From assembly GCF_022458985.1 (NCBI RefSeq), contig NC_061774.1:17570197-17634196 (forward strand): a stretch of 64,000 nt of DNA. The letters run 5' to 3'. This document shows, piece by piece, positions 53,957 through 64,000 of this stretch. The first letter of the stretch is position 1. Every line of letters begins with the position of its first letter. The DNA is from Mugil cephalus. Its lineage: Eukaryota; Chordata; Actinopteri; Mugiliformes; Mugilidae. The notes beneath the pieces were generated by a model. The model was not told the origin of the DNA and did no database searches. It worked only from the letters and a program-made list of their open reading frames with translations. Made by a program: the position numbers and the translations under genes.

Positions 53957-56584
53957 ATGGAGAAGTATGAGAAGGTTTTGTGTTTGGGCAGAGGAGGAGT
54001 AGCAGACGTGTTCCTAATGAGACATGTGGAGCAGAAGAGGCTGTGTGCAGTGAAGAGGATCAAAGTGGAGGACACAAGGGCAGCAAAGACGCAGAGGGCT
54101 ATTCTGCTGGAGGCGGAGATCATCAGGAGGCTGCAGCACCCTCACATTGTGACATGCCCTGATGCCTTCGTCAACTCTGACGACGGCTTCATTTACATCG
54201 TGATGGACTACTGTGATGGTGGGACGCTAGACGACCGCGTCAAAGGGAGGAAGCCTGGGGAGTTTTTCTCCGAGGACACTGTGATGAAGTGGTTCGCGCA
54301 AGTTACCATGGCTGTTAATTATATACACGCGTCCAAAATACTCCACAGGGACATCAAAACCTCAAATGTGCTGCTGACAAAGCAAGGAGTGGTGAAGTTA
54401 GGGGACTTTGGCATATCCAGAGTGATGAGCAACACATCCGACATGGCGTCCACATGTGTTGGGACGCCCAGCTATCTAAGTCCTGAGCTTTGTCAGGACT
54501 TGCCATACAGCTGTAAGTCTGACATCTGGGCTCTTGGCTGCCTCCTGTATGAGGTCTGCGCTCTCAGATCTCCGTTCGCAGCCACAAACCTCCTGAGTCT
54601 GTTCTACAAGATCACCAAAGGAGAGTATGACCCTGTCCCTAGTGCATTCTCAGACAACATTTCCCGTTTGATCCAAACAATGCTCAGCCTCAACCCAGAA
54701 AACAGACCAAGTGCCGCCTGTGTACTTGCCATTGCACATGTGCAAGCTCACATGGAGTCTCTCAGAGAGGCAGACTGTACACCTGTGAGTGGTGTTAATA
54801 CAGAAGGAACTGGCGCAGACATCAACAAAACAGCAGATGTTCTCGGTCAGTCGCTCACACATGAAAACCGAGAAGACGATTTGGAGGTCAGCTGCTGTGA
54901 TGTCGAGGAAGAAGATGCTTTGAGCGTCGACGGACTGGACCACTATCCTGAGGACTTTGACGAAGACGGAAGCTCTGCTTCTCTAGAGGAACACAGTGAA
55001 CGCTCTGGGGCGGGAACGAGGAGCAATTCTGCTGACTGTGTCGGTAATGATGAGGTGGTAACGGAAAGTGAGACATCATTTCGTCACTGGTGCTGGCAGC
55101 GACCTTACAAATGGTTTAAGATAATGCAATACGATTAACGGGACAGGAAACAATGAAAGATCTGCCGCATAGATTTGTGGTCAATTGTCAAGGCCACGTG
55201 CGATGTTGACAGTAAATCATTCTCACGCGAAAACGTTCCTATAGATAGTTTTGATCTCCAATAATGTGCTGAATTTTAAGGGCATTTCAAGCTATTGAGC
55301 TGCACTAAACAGAACAACGCTGGTTTCTTTATCAACATGACTCTACTACTTCTACTACTTCCTGTTCTGCTCTCTTACACAGTACATGTTTTTCTGTTGC
55401 CCTGAACAGTAAGTCAACACCCTAAACATTTTATTGTAGATCTTTTAATAGGTTTATCACTATCAAACACATCAGTGCAGATGTTGAACAGTTGGCTGAC
55501 ACTGTGTTTCACAGCACGTGTAACCGTGCAGAGGATGTTGTAATACTCCTTCACTAACCATGGCCGCAGTCAATCAAGCGTATGCACTTAAAGCAAAACA
55601 CTCACAGGTTACAGTTGCTCAGATGCGACAACGTTTTGTTTTTCTTATTTGTTTGTGATTGTAAATCTACGATCATTGGTGAAGTGAGTTTGTTCAATAA
55701 GGAAATGTGCAACTGGGAATGCAGAAAACTTTAAAAGCTTCTTTGTTCGGCAGTAAGACTCGGTGTCATAGAGTTGAATCCAAAACGATGAAGGTAGATG
55801 AGGACAAGAAGGCCTGTGAGCTACAGAGACGAGGGAATGATTGGCGCTGAGAAGGTGGGGAAATAGCTCATTGGATGATTTTGAGAGAGTTGTGAGAAAG
55901 ACGAGATAAGGAAATGAACCGGCAAAAATAGTCCACATTCACTGGAGGGAAACAGATTGTGACGGGACAGATCTTCACTACTTCATTTGGACAAAACAAA
56001 CTATACAAGTTTATTTTGGGTCACGTTGGGTTGCGGGAAATGTGACAGCCACTAGTCTCTGAAAGGTTATAAAGTTTCAGACACTCGTCAGAGAAGTATT
56101 AATTCACAGTGCACACGTGTCGTTAAACACATGTTTAAAACCAGATGAAACTACGATACTGGCAATGGTTCTCAATAGTTCTGGCCTGTTGGAACTAAAC
56201 AAGCTTATGTTTTAATAAAAAGATCATATTGTATTTTTTAAAATATCTAAACATATTAATAATTTCAGAAATGCATGCAATAAATATTAATTAAGGGAAG
56301 TTGTTTTTTGTCTATAGATGATTATCAAATCATAAGTCTCTGTTATGTTCTCTGTTACATAAGAATCAAACGGCTCAGCAGATGTTTTCTGTCTTTCAGG
56401 TTTTGCGGAATCTCCTGACACTTCAGAACAAGTTGACTACCCAGATGACTTTGAGGAAGATGAGGAAAGAGAAGATCAGGGCGATGTGTCACAGCAACAC
56501 GACGATGCACTGGTCGAAGAGTTTCAGCTCTGCGATGCCGGAGGATTGACCATCACGCTGAAAGCACTTAAGGAAAAAGGCTAA
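53957..56584 (+). CDS. NIMA-related (NEK) family Ser/Thr kinase, possibly Nek12-like
   Basis: Exon 53957-55043 plus exon 56400-56584 splice in phase (split Gly codon) to 423 residues. The kinase domain fills residues 4 to about 262: Gly loop GRGGVADVF (the third Gly is Ala16), K33 in CAVKRI, helix-C E54, HRDIKTSN (130-137), LGDFGIS (148-154), GTPSYLSPE (169-177), [19 protein letters not shown] and the YLSPE start of the P+1 loop are typical of NEKs. The C-terminal tail has two related acidic motifs, YPEDFDEDG (exon 1) and YPDDFEEDE (exon 2), which supports the splice. Reading through the donor instead gives a 393-residue form ending KWFKIMQYD. NEKs act at centrosomes and cilia, which fits the upstream X-box. 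The exact member is uncertain; I recall a fish Nek12 of this type. AATAAA at 56619-56624 and 57108-57113. Confidence 0.85.
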
Positions 56585-57119
56585 AAAAAAAAAAAGGTCA
56601 CAATGGTCCTCAATGTTAAATAAAGGAACATTAGTTGTGAATATTTTAAGTGCCTTATTTGTTAAATATTTTCAGTATTTGAGGTCCAGAGGGACATCAG
56701 ACCTTATATGTTTGACAAAGGTCATCAGCAACCTCTGCCACAGGTCGGGCATAAGCATTGGATTTATTGATTTATTATTATTTAGTAGACATAAAGAATT
56801 CCTGTGCGGCTGAAATCAGTCGTTTCACTGCTGGATTATGCTGAAAAAACACGTGGTGGGGCTAGAGAGATTGAACCGTCACACTCAGCGCGAGCAGTTC
56901 CTGTCGCTGATCGGTGATGTGAATATTCCTTGACGATGTTTCTGATCAGTGGCCTAAGATATGGCAATAATGACGAGTGTGGCACAAGTTACTGGATTAT
57001 GCGTTTATTTTTATAACATTTCCATTTTATATTGTACTCTTGTTGAAAACAGCACCGGGAACGATTTCTTAAGTTGTAAATCAATATTTAACATCAAGAC
57101 TTTCAAAAATAAACGCGGT

Positions 57120-60100
57120 TATATATAAGCAATCTCCTGGACGTCCAAGTGTGTATTTTGCATTCATAGCTTCTTATATGTTTTACTATCTTAACACTAA
57201 GATGTGTATTTTAGCGTGTGAACTTTCTCTTTCAGTACGGCTGTTACGCTAGACAGTACATGAAATATAGCAGCTTTTCGTTAATCAGGTTTTTATCTTT
57301 GTTTCAAAATGAGATGGAAGCGCAATTATGCACGATAGTGCCTTCAACGGAAGTATGTGGTGTGTGCAGCAGGCCTCAAAGATGTGAGGATAACAGCGAT
57401 TATGACGAAATAAAGATAAAGATAAGTAAGAGTGACAAACTTATTTGGTTGGTAGCTATAATTAAAATAGCAACAGTAAGCTATACATTATATAAGAGCA
57501 CTCACAAATTGGCACAGATATGTCTGAGAGCAACTGAATAAAATAAATAGTATTTGTAGCTGTTTTTAAAGGACACTTGTTTTTCTAATCACAGCAATGT
57601 TTTTCCCTAACCTCAATCCTGACCTTGACTTTAACCACTAACCCACAAATCAGTACTTTGCTAAATAAGAATCAGCTCTTCAGACGATGGAAGCTTCCTC
57701 TGCTCCTGATTCTGTGTAGTGTGTGTTTCTAGATTACAGTGTACCTAAATACGTAAACTGACGGACCAGAGGGCTCCTACCCATTGCAGAGTCTTGACTA
57801 TGTTACTTTACCGTTGCCAGGTTCCATTCACATAGAAAACACAAGCAAGATGTGCAGATGAAAATCTGACAGGTTACCAATGCTGGGGACCGTTCTCAAT
57901 CTTGCAATTTGGGTGCTTCAAAAATGTACAAAAACGTACTGTTGACATGTGTCAGCAAACTCTAAAAATTGGAAACTGGTGAAAAGAGTAGTCATTTTGT
58001 CATTTTTCCACCTGTCAATATTAGCATGTCCATGTTACTTCTCCAGGTTTTCTAAGTTTTTCTACGGTGATGGGCCCCCACGTTGCTACTATTTATCTGA
58101 ACTACCAACAGTAACACAGGAAGCTGGGACTTGACAAAGGGTTGGAGCCCTCAGGTTGGGGGTCAGCAGGTCGATATAAGGCCAATTGTCTGACGCCAAA
58201 AACTCTTTCATGGCCTAAATCATAGGCCCCCAATAGGCGCCCCACTGGGATTCCTTCCGAGTGTGTTTTGGTTGGATCAGCACACATAAACCGGGACACT
58301 CATTCGTAGTGGTTCGCTTCTCGACACGCTGCCGATGGTAGGTAGGGACGGGCGATGTGGGTGACAAAAAAAAATTAGCCCGATAAATTTTGCCATTCTC
58401 CATTATTCTAATTCCAATCCACGTTTTTGACTCAGTCTGTCTCTGCATTCTGTCTTGAGAGCTCTTAAATGATACTGACCAGTTATAGTTAAGTAAGCTG
58501 CTAACTACAGATTTACATAGGAAGCGACTAATCAAACAAATTTGAAATGCGAAAACAGCAACATGTCTTCCACCAGGCAAAATGCAAGTCCTTCGGTTCT
58601 ATCTTTCCATCGTTTGCTTTGCTTCTACTATGTATGTAACGGACTGACTGAATACGCTTTTTTTGTTTTTTTAAATTTAGCAGTGACCAGATTTCTGAAA
58701 TGAAATCCGGGGAAATTTACAACTCTGACACAAAAAAAAATTATAATTAAATGTTACAATTATGATTTCATTTATTTTTACATATTTATTCATATTAAAA
58801 CACATTTATACTGCGATGTCTGTAATGTCAATAGCAGCGCGACCGGCTACCTTAACATATGTAGTCCGTGCACAACATTTCTTGTTTCATTCATAAAACA
58901 TTAAAATCGGGGACAGCTTGAGTCGGGGGACAGCTCATTCAAAACGGGGACTGTGCCCAGAATTTGGCGACGTCTGGCTCGAGTAAGTTGCACGACTACG
59001 TCATCAACTTGCGTTTATCACATTTATCACAAGATGGCCAACGGACACAAGTAGCCATGTCTTTCATTAATCAGTGTTTGACACTGACACATTTAGAATG
59101 TAAAATATTATTATATTTTAGTATGTGTTTTTGTTGTTTTGCATGACATGAAGGACATTTTGTTTTGAATATTATGCAATAGAATGGCATGTTGCTTGAC
59201 CTCAATAACTTTTGACTCACTGAAAAGTTTCGTTGTGGCCCTTTAAGATCCGTATTTGAGTACCCATGACCTAAATAAAAGAAATACTCATGCGTGGGGG
59301 GCAGTGATATTTGCACAATGGTGCACTCTAAGATGACGAAGTCCTAATATAGAAAACAACTTTTCAAGATCCCATATTTGGAAAGAGACCAAGTTGTAAA
59401 TTAGAACTCTAGTTAAATTTAAATGGTTAATTTTGTCACCAATGAGCAGGAAGTGCACACTGGTAGGAAATGCTCATCAGTGCTTTGTCACTGACAGCCA
59501 GGAATTTGTACTTTATGACAGAAAGACAGGTAAGTCATGGTTTCCCCATTAGCATATTGCTGAGCACTTTCAAGAAGATCATGGGGATAAGGTATACTTT
59601 GAAAGTGCCGCTCAACGTCGCCTCAACGGAAAAGTAAGATTCACGTTTTATCTACACACGATCTCTCTTGAGGAGACCAAAGGTTTTCCCGCTCACTGTC
59701 AGCAGTCTCAACCCACATTACATTTGCAAGCGCACAAGCTGCACTCTGAGGCAACAGACACATTGATATTTCCATGAGCTAATATTGCACACACGAATGC
59801 AGGGGAGACGATCTTTTCCTCCGCAGCTTTTTCGGGGGGAGACCCTGGGAAACAAAATTGCATCTTTTTTTAAAATTTTTTTTTTTTTTAATGCAGAAGT
59901 TAAGGCTGGTTACTATGGGAGCACCAGAAACTGAGGGAACAAGGCTCCATCCGCAGCGATTATAATTAAGCGAAGCAGCATCTGTGAGGGGACTACCAAC
60001 CCGCAGTTCATGATCAGCACAACCGAATTAAAAACACATAAATAAGTGACATCAACAATTTAACCTGGGAACTGACAGTGGCATTTTTTTTTTTTTTTCG

Positions 60101-62198
60101 GCCATGTTCCTGTTACGGCTTTCCCTCGTTATAATCATTCCCCTATAGTGCAAAGAAGAGCTCTGATGTTCCTCTCAATCCTCCTCACATCGACACCTGT
60201 ACACTCATCTGATTCTAAGCCCATTGATGGTGTAAAGACAAAAATACCACATAAACTTCCATGATGACAACTGCAAAATGCTGAAACCACATTGCTGAGA
60301 TAGGCACACTGAGTCATATCAAGCTCGCCAAAGATAGGAGAAAGGCCCTCACAGACTATTTCGTTTTGAGAAGAATGAATTTATTTGTATTATTTATCAC
60401 ATTCTTCTTTCTGTTCTGATGATATCTTCGTTATCTCTGCATCTCCACAGTAGTACCTCAGGCGAACTCACCTTCTGTCCAGTATCGCATTAGGCAATCA
60501 CAAAGGCTTATTCACCTCAAGAGAAGGACGCAACACTTTAGTTTCATTAGATGTAATGACACTGCACTTTTTGTATGACTGAGTGTGCCTCATACAATTG
60601 TTTGTACACATTTTCATTTGCCCTTTTCAAATGACAGACCTTTACCTCCTGTCATGAACACAGCAAAACAAAAACAATAAAAATAAGTAAGCGGAGAAGA
60701 CAGGCCTTTCAAGCTGTCCGCTGACACCGAGAAGAACAAGATCAAAACCTCTTACCTGCTTAACCCCAGCCTATCACATAATGGCCCGACGTAGCTGTTG
60801 TTAGAAGAGGGACTTAGCTGAGAGGCCAAAAATACCGGGACATGTCCATCTAGATTCATGTCGCCACTTTCCTGACACAGCCACATCTGAGATCCTTCCA
60901 CTTGACCATGTTTTCTGCTTCTAACGTATCAACAGTGAGTTCAGAACACACAAACAATGTGACTATGTTATACCTGTCCAAGAATTAGAGATAAAAAAAA
61001 AACACACAATTTGATGAGCACATGGTGCAGCGTTGTCCTGTACTGGAAAAATCTCTTTATCGCTGCATCTGTTTGTTAAATAAAGAGACTTTTCCAGAGG
61101 TAAATGCGAGCTTTATTTACATGGGAAGGAGAGGAACCAACACCGTACACACAAGCAGCAGGGTGAGTTGGTTCCCTCCACCCATGACATACAGGTGACG
61201 TACAGCTGTTGAACATTTCAACATTAAGGGAGATTTTAACTTAGACTGAGACTCCTTCCGGTTCAGTAGTTCTCAGATGACAGTAGAGTTCCTGATGAAA
61301 CTAGACATAATTTATAGCCAGACAGGTTGGAAAAGCAGCACTTGAATAAAAGGATGGCGGAGTAGCCTGAAGCCATAACAAAAACTTTTTTTTACCCAAC
61401 GACTTACATCTGTAAGGTAATCTGTGACGATGCACAAGACATGTACACAAATACGCGCTGCACTTGCACATTAACCAGAAACTGATCTTTTTTTAGATTC
61501 ATAGGAGTTCCCCATTAACTTTGAAATTAACCATCTTTGCATGCCATCGCTTTTAACTCCCCTCTAACCAAGGTGTTAGACTGGGCTTAGCTGGCAATTT
61601 TCTGAGTCATCAGTGGTGTGAAGTGGACAAGGGAGGTCACAGAAACTATGAGATCACAACGAATAAATAACTAATCACTCAGGAGAAATTTGGGTTAACT
61701 TAAGGTCACTTTTCTTTTGAGAATGCAGCGGAAGAGAAAAGCAGAACAGTTATATGCCCTCTTCTAGAACATACTTCCTTTACCCTTACTAAGAACATGC
61801 TGTGTTTATCTAGTGCGTTTACGTGCACATGAAAAAAAGCCTTAATCAGACTCTAGCTGAATGTAAACGCATTACTCTGACTAAAATTCATCTAAGTTCT
61901 CCTTATCCGAATGAGACACTGTGATAATGTGTCTGGAGTTCGTTTCTTTGCATACGTTTAATCAGACCACAATCGGATAACGCGTGTGTGCATGCTCCAC
62001 AAAAACATTGGAGAAAGTGTGAATGAAGAAAATGGAGAAAATGTAAACTGGGACAAGGACTGTAGTCAGAAAGACAAATTTCGGGCGTTGCTCGATGAAT
62101 CTGTGCATGCAAATGCAAGTACCAGTTAAAGAGTTAATCCTGAACAGTCGTAGAGATTTTTATTTTTAGCGTCTCATCTTGTCATTTCTCCATTGCAG
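57120..62198. other. Five kilobases without a recognised gene
   Basis: I find no exon set I can support. A 107-codon open frame at 57218-57541 ends with a hydrophobic segment but has no family resemblance and no codon bias I can point to. The stretch 61815-61990 contains GTGCGTTTACGTGCAC and related motifs like those of fish miniature transposons. T- and A-runs occur near 59860 and 60085. Distal regulatory DNA for the cytokine gene could be here. Confidence 0.4.
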
Positions 62199-62330
62199 TC
62201 CGATTGTGTGGGGGTCTTCAAAAGAGAGCTGTTGAATGTTCTTGACAATGTTAAGATGGGTTCCGAAAAAGGAATGGATGCCCTCAAAAAACTCAGGTGG
62301 AACTTAGACGCTCTGAAACCAAAGCAGCAA
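62199..62330 (+). pseudogene. Orphan third exon of an IL-4/13-like cytokine (tandem partial copy)
   Basis: A 132-base open exon with AG before and GTAAGA after, encoding 44 residues (SDCVGVFKRELLNVL ... MDALKKLRWNL...). It is a paralogue of exon 3 of the gene at 63063. The last 22 bases of the preceding intron and the first 72 bases of the following intron are identical to those around the intact gene's exon. No partner exons 1, 2 or 4 are found nearby: 62403-62960 has only A/T-rich repeats and unique DNA, and upstream shows nothing. Its frame is intact and its splice sites good, so it could be a live exon of an incomplete-looking gene, but as seen it is an isolated fragment. Confidence 0.7.
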
Positions 62331-62414
62331 GTAAGAGTCCCAAAATCCTGATTCAGTAAGATCTATCTACTTGTGACTGCTGCATCAGTCATGGGCATGA
62401 AGATCAGTTGTGAC

Positions 62415-62508
62415 GTGTTTTATATTTTTTATATTTATATTTTTCACATTTATATTTATATTTTTTATATTTTATTTATTTATATTTTTCACATTTATAT
62501 TTATCAAG
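62415..62508. repeat. A/T-rich imperfect tandem repeat
   Basis: Units of TTTATATTT with ATTTTTCACATTTATATTTAT occurring twice. It starts just where homology between the two cytokine exon copies stops, so it may mark the duplication breakpoint. Confidence 0.75.
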
Positions 62509-62971
62509 GGGAATCCTGCACTTAATGTAAAGGAAAGTTCGGAAGCTCATATGATCAATAATTGTGTGATCCACGGCACACTGACCGTCTTATCAAGAGG
62601 GTACAACCTATCCTAGAAAATGCATAGCTAATATTCATAGCTGTACTACACCACACCTTTACACAGATTCGTTGCAAGTTCAAACATGACACAGCAAAAG
62701 AGACATTCAGATTAAATTAAAAACGTATTGAAACCGCTCACAGTGATATATTGACGTACTTGTGTTGTTAAATGCAAGCCCATTATCTCATCAAGTCTGT
62801 AGTGGCACAGAATGTAGTAAAACAAGTTGTACCCTTCACACACAGCTAACCACGAATGTCAAGCTGCTTTCTAAGATGAGATCAATATGTTTAGACACAT
62901 GATACAACCATATGAAAATGCAAACACATATGTGGTAGGAGTAGCACTTCCGTTTGTTCTCGGTCGTACAG

Positions 62972-62978
62972 TATAAAA
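62972..62978 (+). promoter_or_regulatory. TATA box of the cytokine gene
   Basis: TATAAAA, 85 bases before the ATG at 63063. Transcription would start near 63000-63005, giving a leader of about 60 bases. TATA-driven compact promoters are usual for inducible cytokines. Confidence 0.7.
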
Positions 62979-63062
62979 AGAGGCTAGGCACTGATGACAT
63001 CTACGCTCACACCTACACCGAAGCAAAGAAGCTGCTGAGGAAGGAGACAACGCTGCGATACG

Positions 63063-63860
63063 ATGAAGTGTGTGCTTGTCTTGGTCGTGGTGAACCTCTG
63101 CTATGCCATGGGGTTATACGGAGAATTGAACAACGAGATGATAAAAAACCTGAAGACTCTACATAATTCCAAATGTACCATCACTGTGAGTACAGTCACT
63201 TGATACTTTCACACTTTATTTCATGTGACACTTGCAGCTGTGTGTTACAAAGTGCACTGGTGCATGTCTGCTACAGACACATCGCTCTCAGTGATGTTAT
63301 TAAACACCCTGTGCATGTTGCATTAAAGGGACGCACTGTGTTTCTCTGCCCCTCTAGTCAAACCCTGCCACACCACTGCGCGTGCCAGTGATAAATTCTA
63401 CTAAAAAAGTTGTAAGTATTGCTCTTCTTTACTACTCCGAACTATTCAGTGCATGGTGATACGTGCATTGTCATGTGTTTGTCATTAGCCTGACTAGGTC
63501 TTGTCATTTCTCCATTGCAGTCCGATTGTGTGGGGGCTTTCAAAATAGACCTGTTGAATGTTCTTAACAATGGTACGACGGGTTGCAAAAACGGAATGGA
63601 TGCCCTCAAAAAACTCAAGTGGAACTTAAAAGATGTACCAGAGCAGCAGGTAAGAGTCCCAAAATCCTGATTCAGTAAGATCTATCTACTTGTGACTGCT
63701 GCATCAGTCATGGGCATGAAGGTCAGTTTCAACCGATCCTCTTTTTGTCCTCTTTCAGTATGACGAGAATTGCACACAAGCAGTGGTATCGGAGAAATGC
63801 AAAAAATTCATTTTCAAGAAATACGAAACTTTCGTTCGGAAACTGAACAACCTTGGATGA
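63063..63860 (+). CDS. Short-chain four-helix cytokine, interleukin-4/13-like
   Basis: Four exons, 63063-63185 (123 bases), 63358-63411 (54), 63521-63649 (129) and 63759-63860 (102), all phase 0, encode 135 residues. The first 15 (MKCVLVLVVVNLCYA) are a signal peptide. Helix A lies in exon 1 (LYGELNNEMIKNLKTLH), a short linker in exon 2, helix B/C material in exon 3 (AFKIDLLNVLNN, GMDALKKLKWNL), and helix D in exon 4 (CKKFIFKKYETFVRKLNN). Five cysteines remain in the mature chain (38, 62, 81, 107, 116); two N-glycosylation sequons are NST in exon 2 and NCT in exon 4. Four phase-0 exons with a tiny second exon are the hallmark of IL4, IL5 and IL13, whose human genes also lie on 5q. Teleosts carry IL-4/13 genes, hence the call; another four-helix cytokine is possible since sequence identity is low. 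ATTAAA at 63863. Confidence 0.62.
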
Positions 63861-64000
63861 ACATTAAAGCCTATTGTCAGCAGGGAAGCTGCGAGCGTTA
63901 CCTTCTAAGTGTTACCTGCAATTTCAAAGCTTGAAATGAGAAAAGAGATGTGACCTGTGAATGTGTTAGACATGAGATTTTAAAAGTTTTATTTTTTTTT

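Noticed and set aside
53980..54162. 60-codon frame overlapping the kinase start
   Set aside because: Different frame inside the kinase exon; shadow.
57218..57541. 107-codon open frame with a hydrophobic C-terminal segment
   Set aside because: No recognisable family, no neighbouring exon signals, A/T-rich; kept only as a note in the gap entry.

Overview
The window is vertebrate nuclear DNA, almost certainly from a ray-finned (teleost) fish. Genes are split by GT-AG introns, there are AATAAA poly(A) signals, many microsatellites, and decayed Tc1-like transposons of the kind common in teleosts. The recognisable genes are vertebrate orthologues in compact fish form. No bacterial, plasmid, phage or CRISPR content is visible. 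I assembled every multi-exon gene by hand from splice sites, reading phase and remembered family sequences; no database search was run.

Layout: the 3' exons of beta-synuclein (sncb, +, 1-6.7 kb); a three-exon adirf-like gene (+, 7.1-8.2 kb); gprin1 with one coding exon (+, 10.0-13.6 kb); the 30-coding-exon protocadherin cdhr2 (-, 13.9-25.9 kb); a gene-poor, repeat-containing stretch (25.9-29.2 kb); rnf44, a RING-H2 E3 ligase (+, 5' leader about 29-31 kb, CDS 32.9-37.3 kb, long 3'UTR to 41.4 kb); faf2/UBXD8 (-, 43.1-48.4 kb); pin4 parvulin (-, 49.9-53.1 kb); a NEK-family kinase (+, 54.0-57.1 kb); about 5 kb with no recognised gene; and at the right edge a short-chain four-helix cytokine gene of the IL-4/IL-13/IL-5 type (+, 63.0-63.9 kb), with a lone diverged copy of its third exon 1.3 kb upstream.

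The order and relative strands of sncb-gprin1-cdhr2-rnf44-faf2 match human 5q35 (SNCB-GPRIN1-CDHR2-RNF44-FAF2), so this is a conserved vertebrate block. The extra members are informative. adirf sits beside sncb, whereas in human ADIRF sits beside SNCG. pin4 and the NEK kinase replace what lies beyond FAF2 in mammals. The genes do not form an operon or one pathway: they cover synaptic and neurite proteins (sncb, gprin1), brush-border adhesion (cdhr2), ubiquitin and ERAD work (rnf44, faf2), a prolyl isomerase (pin4), a probably cilium-linked kinase with an RFX X-box in its promoter, and an immune cytokine.

Most worth following up: (1) the cytokine exon pair, in which the flanking introns are identical over tens of bases while the exons differ almost only at amino-acid-changing positions; (2) the X-box in front of the NEK kinase; (3) the synuclein-adirf linkage; (4) a GC-AG intron in cdhr2; (5) an hAT-like inverted-repeat element in the faf2 3' flank; (6) a Tc1-like copy with both terminal inverted repeats inside pin4.
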